From the NCBI GenBank assembly GCA_036399775.1, contig DASWMJ010000086.1, forward strand, positions 1 to 64,000: a stretch of DNA of 64,000 bases, in the 5' to 3' direction. Positions 49,801-58,086 of the stretch are shown here, in pieces (within the stretch, counting starts at the first letter, position 1; each line of letters opens with the position of its first letter). Source of the DNA: JADMIH01 sp036399775 (lineage in GTDB: Bacteria; Chloroflexota; Chloroflexia; QHBQ01; JADMIH01). The translations under genes and the position numbers were made by a program. The notes beneath the pieces were generated by a model. That model ran no database searches, was not told where the DNA came from, and worked only from the letters and a program-made list of their open reading frames with translations.

Positions 49801-51812
49801 CGGGCGAAGAGGCCGAGGCTACCCCGCAGGAGAGCCACCCGTCTATACCGCTGGAATGGGCGCGTCCCGCTCGCCAGCAAGAGCCGGGCGAAGCAGAAAG
49901 CTTCGCGGGCCAGGCCCAAGCCCCTTATAGCGGCGCAATCGCGCCCACCCAGGCGCGAAGTGCCCAGGGCGTGCAGCCCGTTCCGACTGTGCCACAGCAG
50001 CCGGTAGTGCCACAGGCCGAAGCGCAAGCCCAGGCGCAGGCACAAGTCGCAGCTTATGAGGCCCAGGTACAGGCCGAAGCGCAAGCCCAGGTGCAAGCGC
50101 AGACGCAGGCGACTGCCACATCTACGGGGGCTATTGTCGAGACCCCGGCGGTGCGAATGAACATGCCGCAGCCGCAGGTAAGCGAGCCTGGATATCCGCA
50201 AGCAGGGTCTGTGATCCCTGCTACCCCGGCAGAGGACGTAACCGTTGTCACGCCGCAGAGCGTGGCGGACGTGGCAACCCAGGGGCAGCAGCTAGAGCAA
50301 ACGGCGCAAACGGCCCCGGTAGCGCAGGCTGTTGAGCAGGAAGCCGCGATCCAGGCGCAGGGCGTCACCGCGCAACCTCTGGAGGCCCAGCCGTCGCCGG
50401 TTGCCTCCCAGGAGGTTACACAGGGCCAGAGTTGGCATGCCACGCCTGCTACTTCAGACTTTACGGGTGGCGAGGCGTGGATAATCCTCGCCGACATGGC
50501 AGAGGATGTCGCGGGGGCACATACTCCACTATCGAGCGTTGAGCCGATAGGCATGAGAGGTGGGCTGCTGGCGCGCGTGCTTGGCGGGCTGGGGCGGGCG
50601 TTCCGGGTGGCCGAAAGCTCGGCTGTTGGGTCGCTCGACGCGGTATGGCGGGCCACGCCTCTCTTTAGAAACATGCGGGGCATGGAGGGCGCGGGCAGCG
50701 ACACAGGCGCTGCTCCTACCGCCGGTTACAGGGCGGGTGGCGCGAACGCACCCCTGCCTGCGGTGCAGACAAAGTTTGGCGGCACGCTCCCTGCCTCGGC
50801 CGCGAGCCGCGCAACGTCGGGCGATCTTGCTCCCGGCGCGGCGGCTCCCGATGGCACGCCTGGACCAGCCATGAGCGGGATGGGCTACCCGGCCAGCGTG
50901 GAAGGTGGAGCTATCGGACACGCGCAAGCCCCGTTGTCGCCCTTCATAGGCCAGGCGCAGGCGGCGTTATCTCCCATGTCGCAGGCGTTGTCGCCCCTGC
51001 CGCTCTCTACGACTTATGCGACGCTGGCCTCCACAGGCTCTTACAGAAGTGACGTACCCTTATCTGGCCCGCAAGCCCCCATATCTTACCTGGGGGGTAA
51101 CGGCAGGAGATCGTCTGTGGTGATGAGGTCTCCGGGGCAGATGTCGCCGGTGGTGGACAGCTATTTGCAGGCAGAGCAACCGGCAGATGAGATCGAGGCC
51201 GACATGGAAGCCGTATCTGATGGGGTAACTTCCTGGGCCGAGATACTGCGGAAGATTTACGGGCAGGATGGGGGCCAGGGTGCCGACGGTGAGATGCCCC
51301 TGGCTGCGCCTTATGACGGGTTTGTTGTGGCGTCGGATGGCGAAATGGCATCGCCCTTTGCGATGGGTGGGGAGTGGCTTGGTTCTGAGCCGCCTTACAG
51401 CGTGCCTGGGTATCCGGGGGCCGACTCTCTCGCGCCCGGCAGTGTGGCCGCGCCTATATCCATGCCTCTGCCGCGTTCAACCCCTATGTATAAGTCTTCT
51501 TACCCCGGTGTGGACCCTACGCGCAGTTATACGTGGACGGTGCCGGGCTGGTCCTCGGATAATGGTAGCAGCGACAGCGAAACGGGCGCGTGGGCGGACG
51601 TGGTATCTTCCGCCGTCGAGGGAGGTTACGGGTCGAACACCCATGCTGCTACGGCTCCCGCGCTGGCGATGTCTCCAAATGAGCGCGGCCCAGCGCCGGA
51701 ATCGCCGGAACACCCCACCCTTACACGCGAAGGGGATATGAATACCCTGGCTGAGAAGGTGTATGCGATAATACGGCACAGGATCGAGATGGAGCGCGAA
51801 CGCAACGGTTGA
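46842..51812 (+). CDS. Giant Pro/Ala/Gln/Val-rich CIS protein (1656 aa)
   Basis: Weak ribosome binding site; ATG 46842. The first ~115 residues look structured ('AAMRLVREILARLNSP', 'LWRQVSRRLGYTTEQERS', 'IDVVHRLHTAHAEHIEDDGW'). About 1100 residues of disordered P/A/Q/V-rich sequence follow. They are interrupted by recurring short helices with the pattern G-L-F-G-T-x-L-x-R-L-L-G (two clear copies, each followed by 'WARP..' and 'FAGQ'), plus related 'LLGRVLSALPLPEALRR' and 'GLLARVLGGLGRAFR'. The C-terminus is helical and basic ('LAEKVYAIIRHRIEMERERNG'). Between the tube-2 and LysM genes, it could be a tape measure, a tube-lumen cargo or a scaffold. No enzymatic domain seen. Confidence 0.8.
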   Translation: MGDQVDKRVGQGSIGGSVGPVNGGMPTPGASAAMRLVREILARLNSPHAGGASSPLNPASLWRQVSRRLGYTTEQERSQGTHFGQVPHIDVVHRLHTAHAEHIEDDGWQAPVWPARRPAINVVGQPVPVPLPVPPPTPAPLPLPVAQVPQLPVRPPEARQANITPDTAPSPEVASTPVPVPTPAVHDAGAQEVAPAAPAVESGPPIFVPAKAIRIEYVPGPAIMPPQPLVAPAPSLARPPIATSFTPAPSPVPAPRTQVAVARTPMPGLDTASTDTGVSAPGTMLAFRSREISQPAEQPVALPGLAEQSPRLDMPLKARPAIRVAEESGEAYSGGYESARPEYRPRPAIAPAQPLVSAPTLLERAVGLQVTPPERSLASNVSHDLVPATDLLSRMESARAAEVMPAPVPVPVPVPAQPQQAQPSEQVQAPQQLPEQSEQPVHMVEQPAQPPARQTISTPVPAMPQPEAPFQPALQMPLAVAPDTRVSQAARPADQTFAPPEAAQRGPVAALLGRVLSALPLPEALRRAIEPAPETSQPTEARSVAQAPVHAQPEVVAAPEAPAVLVPAVPAAPAAASPSPAGVEQPAVPVPQPPVVSEQPIAVRAPGVVGQVSASQAQAQSSQVQQAAIARSAPVSGQAPAVSTPGDVVMPVAVAGGEEVAAVVPAAPVTSPAVEAASSPVAPAAGEGAPAARASQGLFGTILSRLLGTSASRGEEASQPAQGNVPPAVPRTWARPNNRQAAVDEQQFAGQSEAPRASFGQGPARPPQTVAQAQAQAQPHEPQEQAVAPAQQEASPQVAQVVEAAQVAQTPIAHEQASPVETVAASVETPAPEAQVEQPVSYATQKVEQASQETVIAQPGIVRREQPGIEVASQVAYSQPVEQAQPSVIPTTAPVMPVVEGPQVPAVAASAQAAIPPSNEAEVGATPSVPVVQIAATEQANVEQASAYSTAVESPVPVAAQPLVSRPETPTRRGLFGTLLARLLGRSGEEAEATPQESHPSIPLEWARPARQQEPGEAESFAGQAQAPYSGAIAPTQARSAQGVQPVPTVPQQPVVPQAEAQAQAQAQVAAYEAQVQAEAQAQVQAQTQATATSTGAIVETPAVRMNMPQPQVSEPGYPQAGSVIPATPAEDVTVVTPQSVADVATQGQQLEQTAQTAPVAQAVEQEAAIQAQGVTAQPLEAQPSPVASQEVTQGQSWHATPATSDFTGGEAWIILADMAEDVAGAHTPLSSVEPIGMRGGLLARVLGGLGRAFRVAESSAVGSLDAVWRATPLFRNMRGMEGAGSDTGAAPTAGYRAGGANAPLPAVQTKFGGTLPASAASRATSGDLAPGAAAPDGTPGPAMSGMGYPASVEGGAIGHAQAPLSPFIGQAQAALSPMSQALSPLPLSTTYATLASTGSYRSDVPLSGPQAPISYLGGNGRRSSVVMRSPGQMSPVVDSYLQAEQPADEIEADMEAVSDGVTSWAEILRKIYGQDGGQGADGEMPLAAPYDGFVVASDGEMASPFAMGGEWLGSEPPYSVPGYPGADSLAPGSVAAPISMPLPRSTPMYKSSYPGVDPTRSYTWTVPGWSSDNGSSDSETGAWADVVSSAVEGGYGSNTHAATAPALAMSPNERGPAPESPEHPTLTREGDMNTLAEKVYAIIRHRIEMERERNG

Positions 51813-51880
51813 GCTGAATATAGAATTACAGGTTACCGGAGAGACGGCAGGTCGCAAAGGTAGTCCAGGAGGATAATAAC

Positions 51881-52546
51881 ATGAACTCAGGAGCAAGCCC
51901 GGAACAAAAGGCAACGATCACCAGTTTATCTGATTCGTCTATAACGGTGGAGTGCATTTTCAGGCCGAAGGAGTATAGCTTCTCGAAGGCGAATACCTGG
52001 ACGCCGTCCTCGGAGGTGGGCGCTGAGTTTAATAAGCCCAAGTTCGGCGGCGGCCAGCCGAAGACCGTCTCGCTAGAGCTTATATTCGACACCTGGGAAG
52101 ACAAGACCGACGTTCGCGATAAGACAGGCCCTCTCTGGAGGATGATGAAAAACGCACCGCAGAAGACGGAGCCTAAAACAAAAATTGGCGAGCCGCCCTA
52201 CGTGGTGTTCCGTTGGGGTAATCTCTGGAGCTTTAAGGCAGTAATCACCCAGCTCACCGAGAAGTTCACGCTCTTCGCGCCGGACGGCCAGCCGCGCCGC
52301 TCTACAGTGACGATAGCGTTATTGCAGGCCGAGCCTGAGGAGGTATGGCCGCGCCAGAACCCAACATCGGGTGGGCGCGAGCACTACGCCGTGCATATAG
52401 TCAAAGAGGGCGAGACGATAGACTGGATAGCGTTCACAGAGTATGGCAACAGCAACGCATGGCGGCACCTGGCGGCTACCAATAAGCTGGACGATCCAAG
52501 TAGGCTGCGCCCAGGCCAGCGTCTGCTCGTCGCGCCGCTTGACTGA
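51881..52546 (+). CDS. CIS LysM tube-baseplate connector (Pvc7/Afp7-like)
   Basis: 221 residues, GGAGG 9 nt before ATG. An N-terminal gp53/tail-tube-initiator-like part ('VECIFRPKEYSFSKANTW', 'TVSLELIFDTWEDKTDVRDKTGPLW', 'PPYVVFRWGNLWSFKAVITQLTEKFTLFAPDG') is followed by a C-terminal LysM domain (about 168-220, 'HIVKEGETIDWIAFTEYGNSNAWRHLAATNKLDDPSRLRPGQRLLV'). It links the first tube ring to the spike in homologous particles. The LysM is used structurally rather than for cell-wall binding. Confidence 0.92.
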   Translation: MNSGASPEQKATITSLSDSSITVECIFRPKEYSFSKANTWTPSSEVGAEFNKPKFGGGQPKTVSLELIFDTWEDKTDVRDKTGPLWRMMKNAPQKTEPKTKIGEPPYVVFRWGNLWSFKAVITQLTEKFTLFAPDGQPRRSTVTIALLQAEPEEVWPRQNPTSGGREHYAVHIVKEGETIDWIAFTEYGNSNAWRHLAATNKLDDPSRLRPGQRLLVAPLD

Positions 52547-52548
52547 GT

Positions 52549-52620
52549 AATTACGAATTGTAGGTTGTAAGCTCAGGTTGGTGTTTTTACTCGTAATTCG
52601 TAATTCGTAATTATGAATTG
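52549..52620. repeat. Heptanucleotide hairpin between connector and spike genes
   Basis: AATTACGAATT on the left faces AATTCGTAATT units on the right (52594-52620). Confidence 0.7.
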
Positions 52621-52639
52621 AGATACGGAGTTCTAAGAG

Positions 52640-54457
52640 ATGGCGAAGACCCAGCATGTAGACCAGATTTATATAAAGGTTGACGGTCAACAGATCTCCC
52701 CGCAACTGACGGCCAGACTGAACACGGTCGAGGTTGACGACTCGCTCTACCTGGCCGACACGTTTACGATCAATATCAACGACTACGGGTTGGAGACGCT
52801 GGATCAGGACTTCTTCAAGGTGGGCAAGTCGGTAGAGATTGGGATACAGTTGGCGGGCACCGAACCGACGGTGACGCTCATAAAGGCCGAGATAACGTCG
52901 GTGGAGCCTGACCTCACGGGGCGGGACCGCTCTACGTTGACGGTGCGCGGCTATGACCGCTCGCATAAGCTGAACCGCATACGCAAGACCGCTACCTTCC
53001 AGAACGTCAGCGACTCGGACCTGGCAACGCGCCTGGCTCAGGAAGGGGGTTTGCAGGCGAGCGTGGACTCGACCACGCCCGTGTATCCCTACCTTATGCA
53101 GGCCAACCAGACCAACTGGGAGTTCTTGATGGAGCGGGCCAGGCGTATAGGCTTTCGCTGTTACGTAGAGGACCGCACCCTCAACTTCAAGAAACCGCCC
53201 ACCCCAAGCCCTATCCCTCTGAAGTACGGTCCCGATGTAGAGACCTTTCTGCCGCGCGTAAGCACGATGGGCCAGATAAGCGAGGTGACCGTGCGGGGCT
53301 GGGACCCAGGAGGGAAGGCCGCCATTGTGGGGAGGGCCACTTCACCCTCAAGCTCGGTGGCGCATCGCAAGGATAACGGCGCGGACGGGGGATCGCTGGC
53401 GCAAAGGGCCCACTCGGTCCAGGGCAAGCAGTTGATCACCGATGTGCCGGTCTATAACCAGGCCGAGGCGAACAAGGTGGCCCAGGCAGCGCTCGACCGA
53501 GCGGCGGCCAGCCTGGTGTATGCCGAAGGAAAGATGGGCGGCAACCCCAACATCGTGGCGGGGGCGGTTATTGATCTCCAGAACTTCAACAGCCGCTTCA
53601 ACGGGCAGTACCTGATAACGCGCGCGCTCCATCGCTACAGCGCAAGGGAGTATACCACGCAGTTCTGGGTGGGCGGCGACGGCAACAATACCATGACCGG
53701 CCTGCTGGCGGGGGGCGGAAATGGCGGTCCATCCAACGGCATCGGCGGAGGTGGCGGAGGCGGCGGAGGCGGCGGGAGAGGCGCAAAACCGACCTACGGC
53801 GGCGTGACGGTGGGCATCGTCACCAATAATAAAGACGCGGAGAACATGGGGCGCGTGAAGGTGAAGCTACCCATGCTCGGTGACAACGTAGAGAGTTATT
53901 GGTGCCGCATGGCCTCCATCATGTCGGGGCCGGGGCAGGGAGTGGCCTTCTTCCCCGAGGCAGGGGACGAAGTAGTGGTAGCCTTCGCTAATGGCGACCC
54001 CAATCATGGCTATGTGATCGGGTGCGTGTGGAACGGCTCGGACGCCACGCCCAAGCCGATTGGCGAGCTTGTGAACGGCAGCAAGACGTTGCGGCGCGTC
54101 ATGAGGAGCCGCGTTGGGCACGAGATCATGCTGGTGGACGCGCCCGCGTCGCCTGAGCAGATCATTATCATGGATAAGACGAAGAACAACTTCATCAAGA
54201 TCATCACCGACAACAACAAGATACACATCGAGTGCGTGGGCGACATAGTGGTGACGAGCAAGACGGGCAACATCACGGCCACCGCTGAGACGGGCAACAT
54301 CACGGTGAAGGCCAGCGCGGCCAAAGTGACCGTGGACGGCATGAGCGGCGTAGATGTGAAGTCCACCGCCAAAGTGAGCATCAACGGCACGGCGGGCGTG
54401 GATATACAGTCTTCAGGCATAATCAATATCAAGGGGACGATGGTCAATATCAACTGA
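52640..54457 (+). CDS. CIS spike protein (VgrG/gp27-gp5-like, Pvc8)
   Basis: 605 residues. The N-terminal gp27/phage-late-control-D part (about 5-340) includes 'DDSLYLADTFTININDYGL', 'LTVRGYDRSHKLNRIRKTATFQNVSDSDLATRLAQEGGL' and 'NWEFLMERARRIGFRCYV'. A Gly-rich linker with ten consecutive Gly lies near 365-385. Then comes a gp5-type OB-fold ('GGVTVGIVTNNKDAENMGRVKVKLPML', 'GDEVVVAFANGDPNHGYVIGCVWNG') and a triple-stranded beta-helix needle of short repeats ('TGNITATAETGNITVKASAAKVTVDG'). Trimeric hub that punctures the target. No lysozyme domain and no PAAR at the end. Confidence 0.93.
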   Translation: MAKTQHVDQIYIKVDGQQISPQLTARLNTVEVDDSLYLADTFTININDYGLETLDQDFFKVGKSVEIGIQLAGTEPTVTLIKAEITSVEPDLTGRDRSTLTVRGYDRSHKLNRIRKTATFQNVSDSDLATRLAQEGGLQASVDSTTPVYPYLMQANQTNWEFLMERARRIGFRCYVEDRTLNFKKPPTPSPIPLKYGPDVETFLPRVSTMGQISEVTVRGWDPGGKAAIVGRATSPSSSVAHRKDNGADGGSLAQRAHSVQGKQLITDVPVYNQAEANKVAQAALDRAAASLVYAEGKMGGNPNIVAGAVIDLQNFNSRFNGQYLITRALHRYSAREYTTQFWVGGDGNNTMTGLLAGGGNGGPSNGIGGGGGGGGGGGRGAKPTYGGVTVGIVTNNKDAENMGRVKVKLPMLGDNVESYWCRMASIMSGPGQGVAFFPEAGDEVVVAFANGDPNHGYVIGCVWNGSDATPKPIGELVNGSKTLRRVMRSRVGHEIMLVDAPASPEQIIIMDKTKNNFIKIITDNNKIHIECVGDIVVTSKTGNITATAETGNITVKASAAKVTVDGMSGVDVKSTAKVSINGTAGVDIQSSGIINIKGTMVNIN

Positions 54458-54458
54458 T

Positions 54459-54536
54459 TTTAGATTTTGGATTTCAGATTTTAGATTTGTTTGGACGGTC
54501 TTCAATCTAAAATCGAAAATCGAAAATCTAAAATAG
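54459..54536. repeat. Heptanucleotide hairpin between spike and gp25 genes
   Basis: TTTTAGATTT units at 54459-54490 face AAATCTAAAAT/AAATCGAAAAT units at 54504-54535. Confidence 0.75.
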
Positions 54537-54553
54537 CAGGATAGGGAGAGTAG

Positions 54554-54955
54554 ATGAACAATGAGGGCGACTTTCTAGGTAGTGGTTGGGCGTGGCCTTT
54601 GCGTATCAGCCCCAGCGGGGGGATCGCGCTGTCACGCCAGGTGGTGGATATTGACGAGGCGTTGAGGATAATCCTGGGGACGGCTAAGGGCGAACGGCAC
54701 ATGAGGCCGGAGTTCGGGTGCGGCATCCACGACCTGGTGTTCGCGCCCAACAACGCCACCACCGCGGGCCTGGTCGAGACCTACGTGAGAGAGGCCGTAG
54801 GGTGGTGGGAGCCGCGCGTCGAGGTGCTCAAGGTAATGGTAGAGACCGACCCGGAGGAGCGCAACAAGATACTAATAAATGTCTTCTATAAGATCAGAGA
54901 GACCAACGACCAGCGCAACCTGGTCTACCCATTCTATCTTATTCGGCCTGAGTAA
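54554..54955 (+). CDS. CIS baseplate wedge protein gp25-like (Pvc9/Afp9)
   Basis: 133 residues. 'GWAWPLRISPSGGIALSRQVVDIDEALRIILGTAKGERHMRPEFGCGIHDLVFAPNN' is the GPW/gp25 family core, which contacts sheath and wedge proteins. The EPR-like motif appears as 'WWEPRVEV'. Full length for the family. Confidence 0.94.
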   Translation: MNNEGDFLGSGWAWPLRISPSGGIALSRQVVDIDEALRIILGTAKGERHMRPEFGCGIHDLVFAPNNATTAGLVETYVREAVGWWEPRVEVLKVMVETDPEERNKILINVFYKIRETNDQRNLVYPFYLIRPE

Positions 54956-54957
54956 CG

Positions 54958-55031
54958 AGGGATCAGGGGCCAGGGATCAGGGATCAGTATTTAGATGATG
55001 ACCCTAACCCCTAACCCCTAACCCCTAACGG
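54958..55031. repeat. Heptanucleotide hairpin between gp25 and baseplate J genes
   Basis: GGGATCAGGGG units (54958-54988) face four CCCTAAC units (55002-55030). Confidence 0.75.
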
Positions 55032-55039
55032 AGAAAAAG

Positions 55040-57001
55040 ATGGTATTGCCTGCCCCTAAGCTGGACGACCGTTCGTTTCAGGACCTGGTCAACGAGACCA
55101 AGAGGCTCATTCCGCGCTATTGCCCGGAGTGGACCGACCATAACGTGTCCGACCCCGGCGTGACGATGATAGAGTTATTCGCCTATATGGTGGACCTGCT
55201 GCTCTACCGTATAAACAGGGTGCCGGAGCGCAACTACATAAAGTGGCTGGAGATGCTGGGCATCAGGCTTGAGCCGCCCAGGCCCGCACGCACGGACGTT
55301 ACTTTCTACCTGACAGGCCCGCAGCGCGAACCCGTGACCATCGCCCTGGGTACGGAGGTGGCGACTGTGCGTACCGAGTCGCAAAACTCTATCGGCTTCT
55401 CGACCGACTATGACATGACCATCTACGTGCCGACCCTCTTCCAGTTGGTAGCCAACCGGGGTGGCAACGCTTTCGCGGACTACATGCCGGTGGTACGCAA
55501 CCCTCGCCTGAACGTCGGCATATTCCAGGACCCGCCTCAGCCCAACGACTCGCTCTACTTCGGGTATTACGAGGACTTGAAAGGCCACATCCTGCGCTTC
55601 GAGCTTGACAGCCGGATAGAGGGTATCGGCGTTGACCCGAAAGACCCGCCCCTGGCGTGGGAGTACTGGGACGGGGCAGCGCAGGAATGGAAGCAGATGT
55701 TCATGGAGTCCGACACGACGGGCGGCCTCAACAGGCCGGGCGAGGTCATCGTGCATGTGCCGTTCGGCGCGAAGGCCCGCGATATTGACGGGCGGGTGGC
55801 CTTCTGGCTGCGCTGCCGGGCAACGTCCCCCAGGCCAAAGCAGCCCGCGTACTCAGCCGCGCCGCGCATCTTCAGCGTGCTGACCGAGTCGCTTGGGGGC
55901 ATAATCCCTTGCAGCCAGGTGGAGCGTATCGAGGGCGAGGTGTTAGGGCGCTCGAACGGCCAGGCTTCGCAGGAGTGGTACTTTGGCTTCCCACCCGCGT
56001 TGGAGCGCCGCCCAGGCGAGGTGCTGGAAGTGGAGCGCGAGGATGGCACCTTCGAGCAGTGGGAAGAAGTGCCCGATTTCGGCGCTTCCGGCCCTCTAGA
56101 CAGGCACTACACGCTCGATAGCCTTTCAGGCGTGCTGCGCCTCGGCCCCATCATCAGGGATGCGGGTGGGCGCGAGATGCAGTATGGCGCGATCCCGCCT
56201 CAGGGGATGCTGCTGCGCTTTACGCGATACCGGACGGGTGGCGGCACTAAGGGCAACGTCGGCAAGAACTCCATCAGCGTGCTCAAGTCATCTATACCAT
56301 TCGTGGCGACGGTGACGAACAGCAGCCCTGCTATCGGTGGGGAGGACGCCGAAACTATTGAAATGGCGATGATACGCGGCCCCCAGGTATTACGCGCCCG
56401 ATCTCGCGCCGTTACCACCGACGACTTCGCCTACCTTGCGATGCAGGCCACGCCTGAAGTGTCGCGCGCTCTGTGCGTACCGCCCACCCCGCAGGATATA
56501 GCGTCGGGGAGGACGACGGTCAAGCTGATACTGGTGCCGGAGAGCAACCACAAGGACACGCCCATACCGCCCAATGAATTGCGCCTGGGCGACAGGGCGC
56601 GGTCCGAAGTGATGGCGTACCTCGACGAGCGCCGCCTGATGACTTATACCGTGCAGATCGCGGACGCGGACTACCGCTACGTGTCGGTGGCGGTGGAGGT
56701 CAGGGCGCGCAAGCGCGTGAGCAAGGAGGCATTGCAGGCGGCGATACAGAGCAAGCTGTACGCGTTCATCAACCCGGTGAACGGCGGCCCGGCGGGTGAT
56801 GGCTGGCCCTGGGAGCGCAGCCTCTTCCCTTCGGAGATAACGGCCATCGTGCAGGGCGTGGACGGCGTTGAGTACGTCGAATCTATCAGGTTCTTCGTCG
56901 TGGACGTGGCTACCGGCACCAAGTCGCCGGTAGATGGCACCCTGACCTGCCCGCCCTTCGGACTGCTGGCATCCTATAACCATGCTGTGAGTGTGAAATG
57001 A
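55040..57001 (+). CDS. CIS baseplate protein, gpJ/gp6-like (Pvc11/Afp11)
   Basis: 653 residues. 'RLIPRYCPEWTDHNVSDPGVTMIELFAYMVDLLLYRINRVPERNYIKWLEMLGIRLEPPRPARTDVTFYL' is the signature start of the large eCIS baseplate protein. The C-terminal half is baseplate-J-like ('GGTKGNVGKNSISVLKSSIPFVATVTNSSPAIGGEDAETIEMAMIRGPQVLRARSRAVTTDDFAYLA', 'FPSEITAIVQGVDGVEYVESIRFF'). It forms the wedge that triggers contraction. Its stop overlaps the next start (ATGA), so assembly partners are made together. Confidence 0.94.
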   Translation: MVLPAPKLDDRSFQDLVNETKRLIPRYCPEWTDHNVSDPGVTMIELFAYMVDLLLYRINRVPERNYIKWLEMLGIRLEPPRPARTDVTFYLTGPQREPVTIALGTEVATVRTESQNSIGFSTDYDMTIYVPTLFQLVANRGGNAFADYMPVVRNPRLNVGIFQDPPQPNDSLYFGYYEDLKGHILRFELDSRIEGIGVDPKDPPLAWEYWDGAAQEWKQMFMESDTTGGLNRPGEVIVHVPFGAKARDIDGRVAFWLRCRATSPRPKQPAYSAAPRIFSVLTESLGGIIPCSQVERIEGEVLGRSNGQASQEWYFGFPPALERRPGEVLEVEREDGTFEQWEEVPDFGASGPLDRHYTLDSLSGVLRLGPIIRDAGGREMQYGAIPPQGMLLRFTRYRTGGGTKGNVGKNSISVLKSSIPFVATVTNSSPAIGGEDAETIEMAMIRGPQVLRARSRAVTTDDFAYLAMQATPEVSRALCVPPTPQDIASGRTTVKLILVPESNHKDTPIPPNELRLGDRARSEVMAYLDERRLMTYTVQIADADYRYVSVAVEVRARKRVSKEALQAAIQSKLYAFINPVNGGPAGDGWPWERSLFPSEITAIVQGVDGVEYVESIRFFVVDVATGTKSPVDGTLTCPPFGLLASYNHAVSVK

Positions 57002-57642
57002 GCAATCAGCTATCGGCGCTAGCGAACAGCGTAGATATAACAGCCCCGACGCAGCCCTACGGGAACGGGCAAAAGTCACTCTTCATCGACGGAGACGAGC
57101 CCGAACCGTCAGATCTGCTGCGGTACCTGCCCGCTATCTACTCGGCTGACCCCTTCGTGGGGCGGTTCCTGCATATCTTCCAGGATGTGCTGGACCCGAT
57201 CTCGGTGATGGTGGACAACCAGCCGTACTATTTCGACCCGATGACCACGCCGTTAGAGCTGTTGGAGTACATGGCGATCTGGGTTGACATGGACGACGAG
57301 GGGCAGGACTGGCCTCTGCCCAAGAGGCGTGCGCTTATAGCAGCAGCCGCCGCGCTCTACAGGATGCGGGGCACGAAGGCGGGCCTCAAGAAGCACCTGG
57401 GCATCTATATAGGCGCGCAGCCCTTCGTCATGGAGCGCACCAACGGCTTCCGCCTGGACAAGGACGCCCGCATAGGCATCAGCACCTCCATAGGCGAGAA
57501 CCGCGCTCGCACTATCACCGTGACGGTCGCCGTGCCCAACCCAGAAGAGCTTGATATGGACACGATGCGCTCCATCGTAGAGACCAATAAGCCGGTGGAA
57601 ACGAACTATCTTTTACGCGTGGTCAAACTCAAAGGTAAGTAA
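56998..57642 (+). CDS. CIS tail protein I-like baseplate protein (Pvc12/Afp12)
   Basis: 214 residues, much shorter than Afp12. 'SDLLRYLPAIYSADPFVGRFLHIFQDVLDPISVMVDNQPYYFDPMTTPLELLEYMAIWVDM' and 'WPLPKRRALIAAAAALYRMRGTKAGLKKHLGIYIGAQP' are typical of phage tail protein I domains. It partners the preceding baseplate protein, with a 4-bp overlap. After its stop comes a 100-bp gap with a small CAGGGC/GCCCTG hairpin (57704-57719), then two lower-GC genes. Confidence 0.92.
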   Translation: MSNQLSALANSVDITAPTQPYGNGQKSLFIDGDEPEPSDLLRYLPAIYSADPFVGRFLHIFQDVLDPISVMVDNQPYYFDPMTTPLELLEYMAIWVDMDDEGQDWPLPKRRALIAAAAALYRMRGTKAGLKKHLGIYIGAQPFVMERTNGFRLDKDARIGISTSIGENRARTITVTVAVPNPEELDMDTMRSIVETNKPVETNYLLRVVKLKGK

Positions 57643-57742
57643 GGGGATTCGTTAGCGCAAGGGCTTACAAAACCAATACTGTAGGGGTGAAACCAGAGTA
57701 GCCCAGGGCGTTAGCCCTGTGGTCTAAACGAATAATTGTCAC

Positions 57743-58069
57743 ATGGCTGGATCTGAAGAATCGCTATTTGAGCCACCCGTAGGTCTCGTTTACCGTGGCG
57801 GCTCGGACCTCACACCAAGGAAGTTTGATGTTGATATCGACTCTAGGACGGGGCTGCTGAAACCCACCAGAGGTGTTTCAGTCCATATGGATCCTAAGAG
57901 CTTGGAAAAATTCGGAGGTGCCTACAGAATAAAGTCACTTCCGGAGGGTTTGCAATTGAAGCAGCGGGGTAAGGACTTAAACCACTACGAGATTGTGCCA
58001 GCTGAACCTATGAGCTTCGAGCAATATGCAGAACTTTTGAAGAGAGTCATCCTAGAAGGCCCAGTTTAG
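57743..58069 (+). CDS. Candidate effector: small toxin-like protein
   Basis: 108 residues, no signal peptide, weak SD. The layout 'VYRGG' (16-20), 'TRGVSVHMDP' (42-51), 'FGGAYRI' (57-63), 'HYEIVPAEPMSFEQYAELL' (81-99) recalls C-terminal toxin modules of polymorphic toxins and the Tse2-type ADP-ribosyltransferase-like fold. R18, S46 and E83 could form an R-S-E triad. This is pattern recognition from memory and unproven. G+C is about 49% over 57781-58080, against about 60-70% in flanking CIS genes, which suggests recent acquisition. The next gene, 17 bp on, would be its immunity protein. A stand-alone toxin inside the CIS operon is a natural cargo candidate. Confidence 0.55.
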   Translation: MAGSEESLFEPPVGLVYRGGSDLTPRKFDVDIDSRTGLLKPTRGVSVHMDPKSLEKFGGAYRIKSLPEGLQLKQRGKDLNHYEIVPAEPMSFEQYAELLKRVILEGPV

Positions 58070-58086
58070 TGGGATTGGAGTAGCTG

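Noticed and set aside
54230..54450. Tandem short repeats in the spike gene as a possible DNA repeat locus
   Set aside because: They are coding repeats of the beta-helix needle, typical of the protein family.
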